Origin: Candidatus Chloroploca sp. Khr17
GTDB taxonomy: Bacteria; Chloroflexota; Chloroflexia; Chloroflexales; Chloroflexaceae
Assembly: GCF_004138165.1 (NCBI RefSeq)
Contig: NZ_RYFF01000001.1
Coordinates: 124,001 to 188,000, forward strand
Direction of reading: 5' to 3'
DNA length: 64,000 nucleotides
A model generated the notes under the pieces. That model saw only the letters and a list, made by a program, of their open reading frames with translations, did not search any database and was not told the origin of the DNA. The first letter of the stretch is position 1. Each line of letters starts with the position of its first letter. A program made the translations under genes and the position numbers. Positions 26,154-34,377 of the stretch are shown here, in pieces.

Positions 26154-27233
26154 ATGATTGCTTATAACTTCCATACCATTGGCAAAGACGCCAGTGGTCA
26201 GGCCAGTGTGGGCCAGGGGAAGTTGACGCACCCTGTCAACACAATGACCTCGCCTGCTTCAGCCTATCGCGCTCGTTGTGCTGGCAGTGGTGAGCAACAA
26301 CTCGTTGCCAGGCTGGTTGATGATCTCGGAAGCCTCTTTTCACGTTCCCTGCTTGTTGCCTACTATGTGTCATTGAAGACGAACCCGTTTGTGGTGCTGA
26401 CTGGCCGCGAAGGCGCGGGCAAGGCAGCCCTGGCGGCTGGGGTGGCGGCTTCGCTCGTCGGCCAGGATAGTGGGCAGTTTGTGACGATTGGGTCGGATAG
26501 TTGGACAGGCCACGGTACGCAGAGTACCTACTACCGCGATATTCATGCGCGCTTTGGCATTAGTCAGTTGCTCGAAACGATGCACGAGGCGGCAGTGCCC
26601 GAAAACGCTGGCAAAGCCTATCTGGTGCTGCTCAAAGGGCTGACTCTCGAAGAACTCGATCTGTATCTGAGTCAACTGTTGCGGGTGGAACCACACGGCG
26701 AGCGGCGTCTCGTCTTGAGTGGGCTTCCAGCAGCGCAGCATCCGGTGGTACCGCGTAATTGCTTTCTGACTGCGACGATCAATGTGCCGCAGTTCAATTC
26801 ACCCCTGGCTGATCAGGTGTTACGCCACGCAGGACAGATCCAGTTTAGTCCCTCGCTCGCCACGGGTACCGTTGTTCCCAATCTCCTCCCGCCACCGGTG
26901 GGGCTGCAGCGGGTGATGCTGACGGCAACGACGCGCGATCCTGGTGAGGCCCACGCACGCTTGGTCGCGATCCTCGGACGGCGCGAACTCCGTAATCTCA
27001 GGCCGTCACCAGAATTGATGCGGCACCTCTATCGTCAACATCTGGCGCTTGAGCGTGAGGTGCGGGAAGAGGCGCTGGTGTATGTGGCGAATAGTTTTGA
27101 CGCCGAAGGCCGGGGCCTCTTCGAGCCAACCGATGCGCAACAGAATGCGCAGGTTGCGTTTGATGCGCAGGTAGTGCAGCGGATCCTCTGGCGGCTGGAA
27201 GGGCACGCGCAACAATTGCCACGCGACACTTGA
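26154..27233 (+). CDS. McrB-like AAA-family P-loop protein with atypical Walker A
   Basis: A 359-residue protein I cannot name exactly. The P-loop is TGREGAGKA (83-91), where the Ser/Thr after Lys is Ala. The segment FVTIGSDSWTGHGTQSTYY resembles the McrB-type region after Walker A. NCFLTATINVPQFNSPLADQVL matches the sensor-1 and DRA segments of that AAA branch. About 60 N-terminal residues look disordered. It starts 6 nt after the nucleotidyltransferase, with an AGGAG that overlaps that gene's TAG. No nuclease partner (McrC) is adjacent, so restriction is not implied. Confidence 0.6.
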   Translation: MIAYNFHTIGKDASGQASVGQGKLTHPVNTMTSPASAYRARCAGSGEQQLVARLVDDLGSLFSRSLLVAYYVSLKTNPFVVLTGREGAGKAALAAGVAASLVGQDSGQFVTIGSDSWTGHGTQSTYYRDIHARFGISQLLETMHEAAVPENAGKAYLVLLKGLTLEELDLYLSQLLRVEPHGERRLVLSGLPAAQHPVVPRNCFLTATINVPQFNSPLADQVLRHAGQIQFSPSLATGTVVPNLLPPPVGLQRVMLTATTRDPGEAHARLVAILGRRELRNLRPSPELMRHLYRQHLALEREVREEALVYVANSFDAEGRGLFEPTDAQQNAQVAFDAQVVQRILWRLEGHAQQLPRDT

Positions 27234-27240
27234 GATTCGC

Positions 27241-27273
27241 TGAAAAAAAGCCAGCTACGCTGGCTTTTTTTCA
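27241..27273 (+). terminator. Perfect 15-bp intrinsic terminator, 3-nt loop
   Basis: Arms TGAAAAAAAGCCAGC (27241-27255) and complement (27259-27273) flank TAC. The A and T tracts make it effective in both directions between convergent genes. Confidence 0.88.
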
Positions 27274-27277
27274 GGCT

Positions 27278-28036
27278 TTATTGGGCATCACGCCAGCGCA
27301 AGGCTTCTTCCACCGGGCCAAAATCCCATGGCTCGCCAAGTCCATAGATGAAATGGGTCACACCTGCTTCAAGATAGGCTTCTAGGCTTTCGCCTTTGGC
27401 AGGCGAGACGCTGCGCTCGATCTCGGCAGGGTCGCGGCCAAGTTCGACACACCAGGAGTCTAAGACCGCATGTTTGTGTCGGATGACGTCGGGGGTGCCA
27501 AAGCCATGCCAGATCTGGGCATGCTGGGCGGTCAGCTTGAGAGTGACTTTTTCGCCACCGCCACCAATCAAAATGGGGATCGGGCGTACAGGGGGCGGAA
27601 TTTCCACCTCCCAACGCTGCTTGATGATTGGGAGTGCCTCTTTGAGCGCCCGTAGTCGATCAGGTGCGGTGCCAAACGTATAGCCGTACTCCTCGTAGTC
27701 GCGCTCGAACCAGCCCGCCCCGATGCCAAAGATCAGTCGCCCACCACTGATATGATCAACCGTCTTGGCCATATTTGCGAGCAGTGCAGGGTTGCGATAG
27801 CTATTGCACGAGACCAGGCATCCGATTTCAACGCGGGTTGTCAGCGTTGCCATGGCGGTCAAGACGGTCCACCCTTCAAAGTGGGAACCCTGGGGATCAC
27901 CATAGAGCGGAAAGAAATGATCCCAGTTCCAGATCGTATCGCATCCCAGGGCCTCGGCGTGGCGCACCGCATCGGCAAACGAGGCCCATGTGGTATGCTG
28001 AGGATGGAGTTGCACCCCTATTTTGATCCGTTTCAC
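27278..28036 (-). CDS. LLM-class F420-dependent oxidoreductase
   Basis: A 252-residue TIM-barrel protein of the luciferase-like monooxygenase superfamily. It shows AEALGCDTIWNWDHFFPL, VEIGCLVSCNSYRNPALLANMAKTVD (split by the strand before TVDHISGGR) and FGIGAGWFERDYEEYGYTFG, the cofactor-binding features of F420-dependent members. It would transfer hydride between F420 and an unknown substrate in the cytosol. The length is at the short end for the group. It is convergent with the AAA gene, with a shared terminator. Confidence 0.88.
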   Translation of the reverse strand: MKRIKIGVQLHPQHTTWASFADAVRHAEALGCDTIWNWDHFFPLYGDPQGSHFEGWTVLTAMATLTTRVEIGCLVSCNSYRNPALLANMAKTVDHISGGRLIFGIGAGWFERDYEEYGYTFGTAPDRLRALKEALPIIKQRWEVEIPPPVRPIPILIGGGGEKVTLKLTAQHAQIWHGFGTPDVIRHKHAVLDSWCVELGRDPAEIERSVSPAKGESLEAYLEAGVTHFIYGLGEPWDFGPVEEALRWRDAQ

Positions 28037-28067
28037 TGTGTCTCCTTGATGGCGATTGGAGCTTCTG

Positions 28068-28178
28068 CCGTCGGCGTCAACGCCTCGGCTCCTGTTCAGC
28101 GAAAGCCACCTGCGCGGCCTTCATCCAGCCAACGTAGGTCGGCTTTGCATGCCATAGCCGAGGCGTTGACGCCAACGG
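28068..28178. repeat. Inverted-repeat element, family B
   Basis: 23-nt arms (28068-28090, 28156-28178) pair with one mismatch; each carries GGCGTCAACGCCTCGGCT or its complement. The interior holds GCGGCCTTCATCCAGCC. Related fragments recur at 37790-38080. The rest of 28037-28320 shows no gene. Confidence 0.7.
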
Positions 28179-28320
28179 TGTGGGCAGATGAGGGCGATCC
28201 GTTGGTCTAACAGCACACACAAATGCAAGCGCCCTATGAGAAACTGGTAGACGACCACACAGATTGCATTTATCCTGTACACTATAGCATAATTATGCGA
28301 AGGACTTCTGGATCGAGGGC

Positions 28321-29232
28321 ATGAGAGTACGTATCTGGGGAACCCGTGGCTCGTACCCGGTAGCACATCGTTCAGTGCTTCGTTATGGAGGCAATACAAC
28401 GTGTGTCGAGGTGCGTACCACTAATCGGTGCATTATGCTTGATGCGGGGACGGGGCTGCGGATGCTAGGGGATGCGCTGGCGGCTGAGCCTGCGCCGCCA
28501 CGGCAACTTGACCTGTTGATGACCCATACCCACTGGGATCATATTATTGGTTTTCCCTTTTTTCAACCCATTTATCAACCAGAATACCGCATTGATATCT
28601 TCGGCATGGCTCGCACCCAATCGACGCTGCGTACGACGCTTGCCAATGCCCTGACTGATCCGCTGTTGCCGATGAGTCTGGAGGATTTACGGGCCGAATT
28701 ACACTTCCACGAAATTGATCAGGGATCTTGTTTCAAGCTTGGTTCGGTGCAGGTAAGCACGGCACGGACAAATCACCCGTATCGAGCCCTGGCGTATCGT
28801 CTGGAGACCGAGGCGGCAAGCCTGGTTTTTATCCCTGATACGGGGCCATTTCACACCGTCCTCTTTGGTGATGAACGGATCAACTGGCGAGGGCGGCCGA
28901 CTGACTCGGATGCAGAATTGCAAGAACTGGCCGCCATGCGTGAGGAGATTATTGAACTCGCCCGTGATGCGGACTGGATGCTCTATGATGCTCAGTTTAC
29001 CGATGCTGAGTATGCGCAGTTTCCTCACTGGGGGCATAGCACCGCAAGTCAGGCGCGTGAGATTGCTGAAGCAGCAGGCGTACGCGAATTAGTGCTCTTT
29101 CATCATGATCCGCACCGATCGGATGATGAAGTTGACCAGATCGTCGCAGAGCAGTCAGCCCTAGCCAGGCCACCCCTTGTGATCCGCGCTGCCTTTGAGG
29201 GCATGGTGCTAGACAAAGAGGAAGCGCTATGA
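28321..29232 (+). CDS. Metallo-beta-lactamase-fold protein, first of a tandem pair
   Basis: A 303-residue cytosolic MBL-fold hydrolase. It has the N-terminus MRVRIWGTRGSYP, RYGGNTTCVEV, DAGTGLR, the complete dinuclear metal motif HTHWDH (69-74), an Asp in IPDTG and a terminal LFHHDPHRSDDE. These match the cNMP phosphodiesterase/RNase Z-like MBL branch. The substrate is unknown. A paralogue starts in its stop codon (ATGA). Confidence 0.88.
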   Translation: MRVRIWGTRGSYPVAHRSVLRYGGNTTCVEVRTTNRCIMLDAGTGLRMLGDALAAEPAPPRQLDLLMTHTHWDHIIGFPFFQPIYQPEYRIDIFGMARTQSTLRTTLANALTDPLLPMSLEDLRAELHFHEIDQGSCFKLGSVQVSTARTNHPYRALAYRLETEAASLVFIPDTGPFHTVLFGDERINWRGRPTDSDAELQELAAMREEIIELARDADWMLYDAQFTDAEYAQFPHWGHSTASQAREIAEAAGVRELVLFHHDPHRSDDEVDQIVAEQSALARPPLVIRAAFEGMVLDKEEAL

Positions 29233-30071
29233 AGCTTCAGTTCTGGGGGGTGCGTGGGTATGTGCCAACCCCGGGGGCAGCGTATCTGGGGTACGGGGGC
29301 AATACGTGTTGTGTCGTGATCTATGGTGCCCACGACGAATTGCTGGTTCTTGATAGTGGAACCGGCTTTTGTCGCTTTGGCGATGAGTTGATGCAACGGG
29401 AATTTGGCGAAGGGCGGGGCGAGTTGACCCTGTTGATCAGCCATACGTACTGGGATCACCTGCTAGGCTTGCCGTTTCCGGGGTTGGTGCATACACCGGG
29501 CAATACGCTGAAAATTTATGGCCCCGATAGTATCCGCGGTTCTTTGCGTATGGTCTATGATGGCATTCTCTCGCCGGTCTATTCACCAGTCTATGGCCTG
29601 GCCCATATGGCGGCCACGCATAGCTTTGAGCCGATCTCAACGCATCCCCTTCAGGTTGGAAAACTGACGGTTCGGGCGATGCCGCTGTCGCAGCACAAGC
29701 ATTCGCCCATCTGGGCTTATCGGATCGAAGAGCACGGGCGAACCGTGGTCTATATGACCGATGTGCGCTACAGTGATGCGCAGATCTGGCGGAAGGCCGT
29801 GCATTTTGCCGAGGGGGCGACGGTGCTGATCCACAGTGCCCCGTATACGCGGGCCGAAGAGGTCGAAGATTATGGGCATAGTCGCGTCGAGGATGCGATC
29901 GAGGTGGCACAACAAGCGTGCGTCGAACAACTTTTGCTCTATCACCATGCACCGACGCGCACCGACACCCAACTCGATGCCCTGGTGGCCCACTACCGCG
30001 CTGAACTCGTGGCGATAGGGTCGTCGCTGCGCCTTGAGGCAGCCCGCGAGGGGCCGATTATCGAAGTCTAA
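29229..30071 (+). CDS. Metallo-beta-lactamase-fold paralogue with His-to-Tyr change in the metal motif
   Basis: A 280-residue paralogue of the preceding gene, alignable along its whole length (MKLQFWGVRGYVPTPG, GYGGNTCCVV, LDSGTGFCRFG). Its metal motif reads HTYWDH (72-77), so the second His is Tyr74. The later LYDAQFTD of the first protein is IHSAPYTR here, losing an acidic residue. The terminal LLYHHAPTRTDTQ is kept. The two proteins may form a heterodimer with one active and one altered site. Its last codons lie inside a perfect palindrome. Confidence 0.85.
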   Translation: MKLQFWGVRGYVPTPGAAYLGYGGNTCCVVIYGAHDELLVLDSGTGFCRFGDELMQREFGEGRGELTLLISHTYWDHLLGLPFPGLVHTPGNTLKIYGPDSIRGSLRMVYDGILSPVYSPVYGLAHMAATHSFEPISTHPLQVGKLTVRAMPLSQHKHSPIWAYRIEEHGRTVVYMTDVRYSDAQIWRKAVHFAEGATVLIHSAPYTRAEEVEDYGHSRVEDAIEVAQQACVEQLLLYHHAPTRTDTQLDALVAHYRAELVAIGSSLRLEAAREGPIIEV

Positions 30072-30121
30072 GGTGCGCTTCTTGGGGGCCTACGGCCCCC
30101 AAGAAGCGCACCTTAGACTTC
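30063..30121. terminator. Perfect 28-bp hairpin starting inside the coding region
   Basis: Arms 30063-30090 and 30094-30121 are exact complements around TAC. The left arm contains the last two sense codons and the TAA of the MBL gene. The next gene comes from the other strand. Confidence 0.85.
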
Positions 30122-30180
30122 AAGTATAGTTGCCTGATGGTGCCGCCCGCGTAGGCTCCCTAAGCTTTATGCGTATGCGC

Positions 30181-30396
30181 TTAGCGCGACTGTTTGCGTT
30201 CGCGCAGCATGCGGTTGACTTCCTTGCCCCATTTGCGACCCTCCTGGCGGCGTTGCAGGGCAATCGGGTTAATTGGCCGCTTTTCTTTCTCTTCACCGCC
30301 CCGCTCTTCACGTTCGAGCAGTTCGTCCGTCTCTTCGATCAGATCCAGATCGTCCAGATTGTTCAGTTCACGCAGGTTGATGCGGATTTTAGGCAT
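30181..30396 (-). CDS. Small charged protein downstream of rsgA
   Basis: A 71-residue, highly charged and probably helical protein (acidic in 14-38, basic in the last 25 residues). It begins MPKIRINLRELNNLDDL and ends VNRMLRERKQSR. It starts 19 nt after the rsgA stop on the same strand, behind GGGAG, so it looks like the last gene of that transcript. I do not recognise a family; a ribosome-associated role would be a guess from context only. Confidence 0.55.
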   Translation of the reverse strand: MPKIRINLRELNNLDDLDLIEETDELLEREERGGEEKEKRPINPIALQRRQEGRKWGKEVNRMLRERKQSR

Positions 30397-30415
30397 GATT
30401 CAGTTCTACTCCCGT

Positions 30416-31360
30416 TTAACTTTCGCCCTGGCGCAGCCTTACATAGCTGTCGTAGCGGGCGGGATCAATCTTGCCAGCGGTCACAGCGGTACGGACGGCG
30501 CAGTCTGGTTCGTGAATATGGCTACAGCCAGCAAAATAGCACTGGCCGAGGTAGGGACGTAGTTCGCGATAACACCAGTCGAGTTCATCGGCAGGGACTT
30601 GCCAAAGGCCGATTTCGCGAATACCGGGGGTGTCGGCAACATAGCCCTTGTCAGGTAGTTCGAGGGCGATCAATTCGGCCACGGTGGTGACATGGCGGCC
30701 TTTGTTGAGGGCTGTGCTGATAGTTCCCGTGTCGAGGTGGAGATCGGGCTGGAGGGCGTTGAGCAGGCTTGATTTGCCGACCCCGGATTTGCCGGTGACA
30801 ACACTGATCCGCCCGGCGAGGGTGTCGCGTACTGCCTGCAGGCCTTGCCCGGTCTGATTTGAGACATAGAGTACACGGTAGTTGATGTGTTCGTAGGGGG
30901 CAAAGAGTTGGGTCGCAACCGCCTGATCCACCAGGTCAATTTTGGTCGCGACGATAATGGCTTCAAGGCCGCTATGTTCGCAGATAACAAGGTAACGATC
31001 GAGCATACGAGGCGTAAAGGCGGGTTGGGCACAGGCGAACGTCAGCAGAACCTGGTCAACATTCGCGACGAGCACATCTTCTTTATAGGCCCCTCGCGTG
31101 CCGACGGCGCGACGGGCGAGTTTGGAGCGCCGCGGGTAGACGCTTTCAATCGCCCCCTCGCCGTTGCCAACAAGCGTAATTTCGACCTGATCGCCGATTA
31201 CGGCGATATCACTCGCTTGGCGTTCGCGTTTCAAGCGCCCGCGAAGCTTGCAGATCACCGTCTCGGTACTGGTCTGTACCCAGAAAAAGCCACTCTGGGC
31301 GCGCAAAACCGTACCGAGCAAGCGATCCGGGCGAGTTGGCGTCTGGTCTGTGTTGCTCAT
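30416..31360 (-). CDS. rsgA: Ribosome small subunit-dependent GTPase A
   Basis: A 314-residue circularly permuted GTPase that checks 30S subunit maturation. The OB domain (about 10-75) comes first, then G4 ATKIDL, G1 GKSGVGKSS, and G3 DTPG in the permuted order. A C-terminal zinc knuckle follows (CYFAGCSHIHEPDC). The start MSNTDQTP follows GAGGCAACG; 24 upstream codons overlap the preceding small gene and were rejected. It is preceded at 7 nt by a 92-codon gene and followed by a 71-codon gene. Confidence 0.95.
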   Translation of the reverse strand: MSNTDQTPTRPDRLLGTVLRAQSGFFWVQTSTETVICKLRGRLKRERQASDIAVIGDQVEITLVGNGEGAIESVYPRRSKLARRAVGTRGAYKEDVLVANVDQVLLTFACAQPAFTPRMLDRYLVICEHSGLEAIIVATKIDLVDQAVATQLFAPYEHINYRVLYVSNQTGQGLQAVRDTLAGRISVVTGKSGVGKSSLLNALQPDLHLDTGTISTALNKGRHVTTVAELIALELPDKGYVADTPGIREIGLWQVPADELDWCYRELRPYLGQCYFAGCSHIHEPDCAVRTAVTAGKIDPARYDSYVRLRQGES

Positions 31361-31367
31361 CGTTGCC

Positions 31368-31646
31368 TCAAGCTTCTGGCTGTTCATGGATACGCAACTC
31401 CAGCTTGGTGACGCCAAGGATATCAAAGGCAAAGGCGAGCAGGTTGTCGATCAAGCCCGGTTTTGCCTCTTCTTGATGGAGATGGATCATTGCCTGCGAG
31501 GGGGCCGCATGGCCCTCGGCAGGGGAATATTGATGCAGTGAGCCGTCACGCTCTAAAATAAGCAAGGCTGACCTCCCCATTGGGATGTTGTCGAATTCCT
31601 CCGATGGCGTGCGCGTGGTCATTGCTGCAACATCAAGCTGTATCAT
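31368..31646 (-). CDS. Small conserved-looking protein upstream of rsgA
   Basis: A 92-residue protein with a good ribosome site (CAGGAG, 8-nt spacing) and only 7 nt to rsgA. The N-terminus (about 1-22) may be flexible. The rest alternates beta and helix (SALLILERDGSLHQY, LIDNLLAFAFDILGVTKLEL). I do not recognise a family; operon position and codon pattern support it as real. Confidence 0.65.
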   Translation of the reverse strand: MIQLDVAAMTTRTPSEEFDNIPMGRSALLILERDGSLHQYSPAEGHAAPSQAMIHLHQEEAKPGLIDNLLAFAFDILGVTKLELRIHEQPEA

Positions 31647-31737
31647 AGGATGGCTCCTGCCTGTTTATGGGTAGATTATTTGGCTGGCGGTTGAACCAGC
31701 AAAGCAAAGGTACGTGCTGCGGACTCGTTGTGAAGAC

Positions 31738-31829
31738 AAAAAGGCCGTGGGTGCTGGGCACACCACGGCCTTTTTTGATCAAAAAAGGCTGCGGGTGCTG
31801 ATCAGCCACCCACAGCCTGTTGCTCATCG
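31738..31829 (-). terminator. Tandem intrinsic terminators after the 40-codon gene
   Basis: Two hairpins: 31787-31817 (GGCTGTGGGTGGCTGATCAG read on minus, then CCTTTTTT) and 31738-31776 (GGCCGTGG/CCACGGCC with A and T tracts on both sides). In the minus direction they stop the small gene's transcript before the rsgA cluster. Confidence 0.8.
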
Positions 31830-31843
31830 TATCAGGGGAGCAG

Positions 31844-31966
31844 TTAGCTCCTGAGCAGGCGGAATGGGATCTGGCTGACCCTCGCGGCGGCACGGGCAAC
31901 AACGACCCGAACCACAAGGCCCGTATCGGCAACGCCGATGTTCGCACTGTTGATTCCTATTGTCAT
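31844..31966 (-). CDS. Orphan 40-residue small protein with complete expression signals
   Basis: A 40-codon frame, MTIGINSANIGVADTGLVVR then a Val/Arg/Ala-rich second half ending FRLLRS. AAGGAG lies 8 nt upstream of the ATG. A near-consensus promoter (TTGACA-17-TATCCT, 32048-32020) and tandem terminators frame it as a single-gene transcript of roughly 280 nt. The composition is cationic (net about +5) with a hydrophobic N-terminal half. No family is recognised. It could be a peptide, a small membrane-active protein, or a regulatory RNA that happens to encode one. Confidence 0.6.
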   Translation of the reverse strand: MTIGINSANIGVADTGLVVRVVVARAAARVSQIPFRLLRS

Positions 31967-32019
31967 GTTGCGTGCTCCTTCCGTTCCGTCTCTGCATCGT
32001 TTCAATTTCACTAAGCGCA

Positions 32020-32048
32020 AGGATAACATAGGGCAGAGGGCTTGTCAA
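32020..32048 (-). promoter_or_regulatory. Promoter of the 40-codon gene
   Basis: On the minus strand TTGACA (32048-32043) is a perfect -35, 17 nt before TATCCT (32025-32020). The start would be near 32013, giving a 47-nt leader. Confidence 0.75.
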
Positions 32049-32143
32049 TGGGCTTTTGCTCAGTCTTCAGGCTGAACTATATATAGTTTGTTAGTCTAGT
32101 GTTAATGTGATTCTAACACTTCGTGATCTATAGTAAGTACTGG

Positions 32144-32223
32144 TGGGTGCCTACGGCACCCAAGAATTACTTGTATGTTGGTGTTTTTTGCCAGCTTCGC
32201 TGGCAAAAAACACCAACATACAA
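32144..32223. repeat. Two adjacent 3-nt-loop hairpins upstream of htpG
   Basis: A small stem TGGGTGCC-TAC-GGCACCCA (32144-32162) is followed by a perfect 25-bp stem (arms 32171-32195 and 32199-32223, loop TTC). They lie about 120 nt upstream of htpG. The rest of 32049-32339 has only a weak -10 (TACAAT, 32295-32300) and no gene. Confidence 0.8.
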
Positions 32224-32339
32224 AAGGTAATACGCATGGCCGTAGCCCCACGCCCCCGTTTTCCTTGTTGAAGAGCGAAGGTTAGAGGATGCGGTACAAT
32301 AGGGAGAATTATTTTTGAAGAAGCAAGGAGTGCTGGTAT

Positions 32340-34223
32340 ATGACGACCGAGCCGACTGAGGCGCCTCAGGTCGAGGCAAAGACCTTCAAGGCCGAGGTGC
32401 AACAGGTGTTGCAAATTCTGGCCCATTCGCTTTATACCGATCGTGAGATTTTTCTGCGTGAGCTGATTTCGAATGCATCGGATGCGCTCAATCGGATGCA
32501 GTTTGAGATGCTGACCAACCGTGACGTGCGCGATGCCGAGGCGGAATTGGCGATTCGGCTAAGTGCCGATAAAGAGGCACGGACGGTGACAATCACTGAT
32601 ACCGGGACGGGCATGACCCGTGAGGAATTGATTGATCACCTGGGCACGATTGCCCAGTCGAGTGCGCGCGCATTTGTTGAAAAGACCAAAGACGCCAGCA
32701 AGGCCACGGCGAGCGAAATGATCGGCCAGTTTGGCGTTGGTTTCTACTCAGTCTTTATGGTTGCTGATAAGGTGAGCGTTGTGTCGCGTTCGTACCGTCC
32801 CGAGGCCGAGGCAGCCATATGGGAGAGCACGGGTGACGATAGCTACACCATTGGCTCGGCTGAACGTGAAGAACGCGGCACCTCGATTACGCTCCATTTG
32901 AAGGAAGATGCAGCCGAGTTTGCCAATGATTGGCGTCTCGAGCAGATTGTGAAACGCCATTCAGATTTTGTTGCCTTTCCGATCTATAGTGGCGACCGGC
33001 AGATCAATCAGCGCAAGGCGCTCTGGCGGCGTGCTCCGCGTGAAGTTGAAGCCGAAGAGTATCAGAATCTCTATCGGCAATTGACGTTCGAGCCAGATGA
33101 GCCAATGCTGCATGTGCATCTTTCGACTGATGTGCCGGTTGATTTGCATAGCGTGCTCTTTATTCCTGGCAAACGTGAGCGCGGCTTGATCGAGCGCCGG
33201 ATTGAAGGCAAGGTTCGGCTCTATTCGCGCAAGGTCTTGATCCTCGAAGAGGCGAAGGATCTGCTGCCCGCCTACTTCCGTTTTATCGAGGGTGTGGTTG
33301 ACAGTGAAGACTTGCCGCTCAATGTATCGCGTGAGAGTGTGCAGTCGTCACCGGTGATGCAGCGCATTCGGAAGACGTTGACGAGCCGGTTGCACCGCGA
33401 GTTGAATGATCTGGCTGATAAGGATGCGAGCGCCTTCAAGTCCTTCTGGCAAGAGTTCGGCGTCTTTATCAAAGAGGGTGTTGCGACTGATTACGAAAGC
33501 CGGAACGAACTGCTCAAGCTATTGCGCTTCGAGACGACCCGCAGCGAGGGCGAATTGGCAACCCTGGGCCAGTACAAGAGTCGGATTGTTGATGGGCAGC
33601 AAGAGATCTACTATGTGTTGGCGGCGAGCCCCGAAGCTGCCGCGACGAGCCCGCACCTTGATCCGTTCACGGCACGGGGGATCGAGGTCGTGCTGTTGAC
33701 CGACCTCATGGATGGCTTTATGCTTTCGGGGTTGCGTGAATACGAAGGCTTGAAACTGCGCAATGTTGATGAGGCCGACCTGGAATTGCCGGGCGAGGTA
33801 GCTGCGCCCGAGCCACAGATTAGCGAAGCGCAATTCGCGCCCCTGGCCGAGCGTCTGGCTGCGATCCTGGGTGAAAAGGTCAAAACCGTGCGTGCGTCGA
33901 AGGTGTTGCGTGATAGCCCGGCGCGTCTGGTGAGCGACGACGATATGATGGGGCGCGAAATGCAGCGCATCCAGCAGATGCTGGGTCGCGAAGCTGACGC
34001 GGCACCGCGCATTCTTGAGTTGAACCTGAGCCACAACCTGGTTGCCGCCCTGGCGCAGCGGGTCGAGGCTGATGTGAACGACCCGATTGTCACCGCCGCC
34101 GCCGAGCAACTCTACGATAATGCCCTGTTGATCGAAGGCTTGCACCAGAACCCGGCGGCCATGGTACCGCGGATTCTGCAGTTACTCGAAGCGGCGGCGC
34201 GTACGCAGCCGGAGCAGGCATAA
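32340..34223 (+). CDS. htpG: Molecular chaperone HtpG (Hsp90)
   Basis: A 627-residue bacterial Hsp90 that assists folding of client proteins. The N-terminal GHKL ATPase shows ELISNASDALNRM with the catalytic Glu region, DTGTGMTREEL and GQFGVGFYSVFM. The middle domain has RESVQSSPVMQRIRKTL, and the C-terminal dimerisation domain runs to GLHQNPAAMVPRILQLLE. It is a full-length protein. AAGGAG precedes the ATG by about 10 nt. It appears monocistronic; no CIRCE element is seen. Confidence 0.97.
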   Translation: MTTEPTEAPQVEAKTFKAEVQQVLQILAHSLYTDREIFLRELISNASDALNRMQFEMLTNRDVRDAEAELAIRLSADKEARTVTITDTGTGMTREELIDHLGTIAQSSARAFVEKTKDASKATASEMIGQFGVGFYSVFMVADKVSVVSRSYRPEAEAAIWESTGDDSYTIGSAEREERGTSITLHLKEDAAEFANDWRLEQIVKRHSDFVAFPIYSGDRQINQRKALWRRAPREVEAEEYQNLYRQLTFEPDEPMLHVHLSTDVPVDLHSVLFIPGKRERGLIERRIEGKVRLYSRKVLILEEAKDLLPAYFRFIEGVVDSEDLPLNVSRESVQSSPVMQRIRKTLTSRLHRELNDLADKDASAFKSFWQEFGVFIKEGVATDYESRNELLKLLRFETTRSEGELATLGQYKSRIVDGQQEIYYVLAASPEAAATSPHLDPFTARGIEVVLLTDLMDGFMLSGLREYEGLKLRNVDEADLELPGEVAAPEPQISEAQFAPLAERLAAILGEKVKTVRASKVLRDSPARLVSDDDMMGREMQRIQQMLGREADAAPRILELNLSHNLVAALAQRVEADVNDPIVTAAAEQLYDNALLIEGLHQNPAAMVPRILQLLEAAARTQPEQA

Positions 34224-34236
34224 AGCCCCCGTGGAT

Positions 34237-34291
34237 CAAGCAACAAAGCGTGACGCCGAGCATCCTGCTCGGCGTCACGCTTTGTTGCTTG
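34237..34291. terminator. Perfect 26-bp hairpin abutting tRNA-Ala
   Basis: Arms 34237-34262 and 34266-34291 are exact complements around TCC. Its right end touches the encoded CCA of the tRNA-Ala (34292) and its left end is 13 nt after the htpG stop. It can serve as terminator for both converging transcripts. Confidence 0.85.
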
Positions 34292-34367
34292 TGGTGGAGC
34301 CATGGGGGTTCGAACCCCAGACCTCAACACTGCCAGTGTTGCGCTCTCCCAACTGAGCTATGGCCCC
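34292..34367 (-). tRNA. tRNA-Ala (anticodon GGC)
   Basis: A 76-nt cloverleaf with encoded CCA. The acceptor GGGGCCA pairs with TGGCTCC, the D arm contains GCTCAGTTGGGAGAGC, the anticodon stem CAACA/TGTTG encloses CTGGCAG, and the T loop is TTCGAAC. Anticodon GGC reads Ala codons GCC/GCU. It is 10 nt downstream of a second tRNA-Ala. Confidence 0.96.
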
Positions 34368-34377
34368 GTTGTGTGTG

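Noticed and set aside
26154-27233. McrBC-type restriction system
   Set aside because: No McrC nuclease or DNA-binding domain is present and the P-loop is altered; neighbours concern nucleotide sugars.
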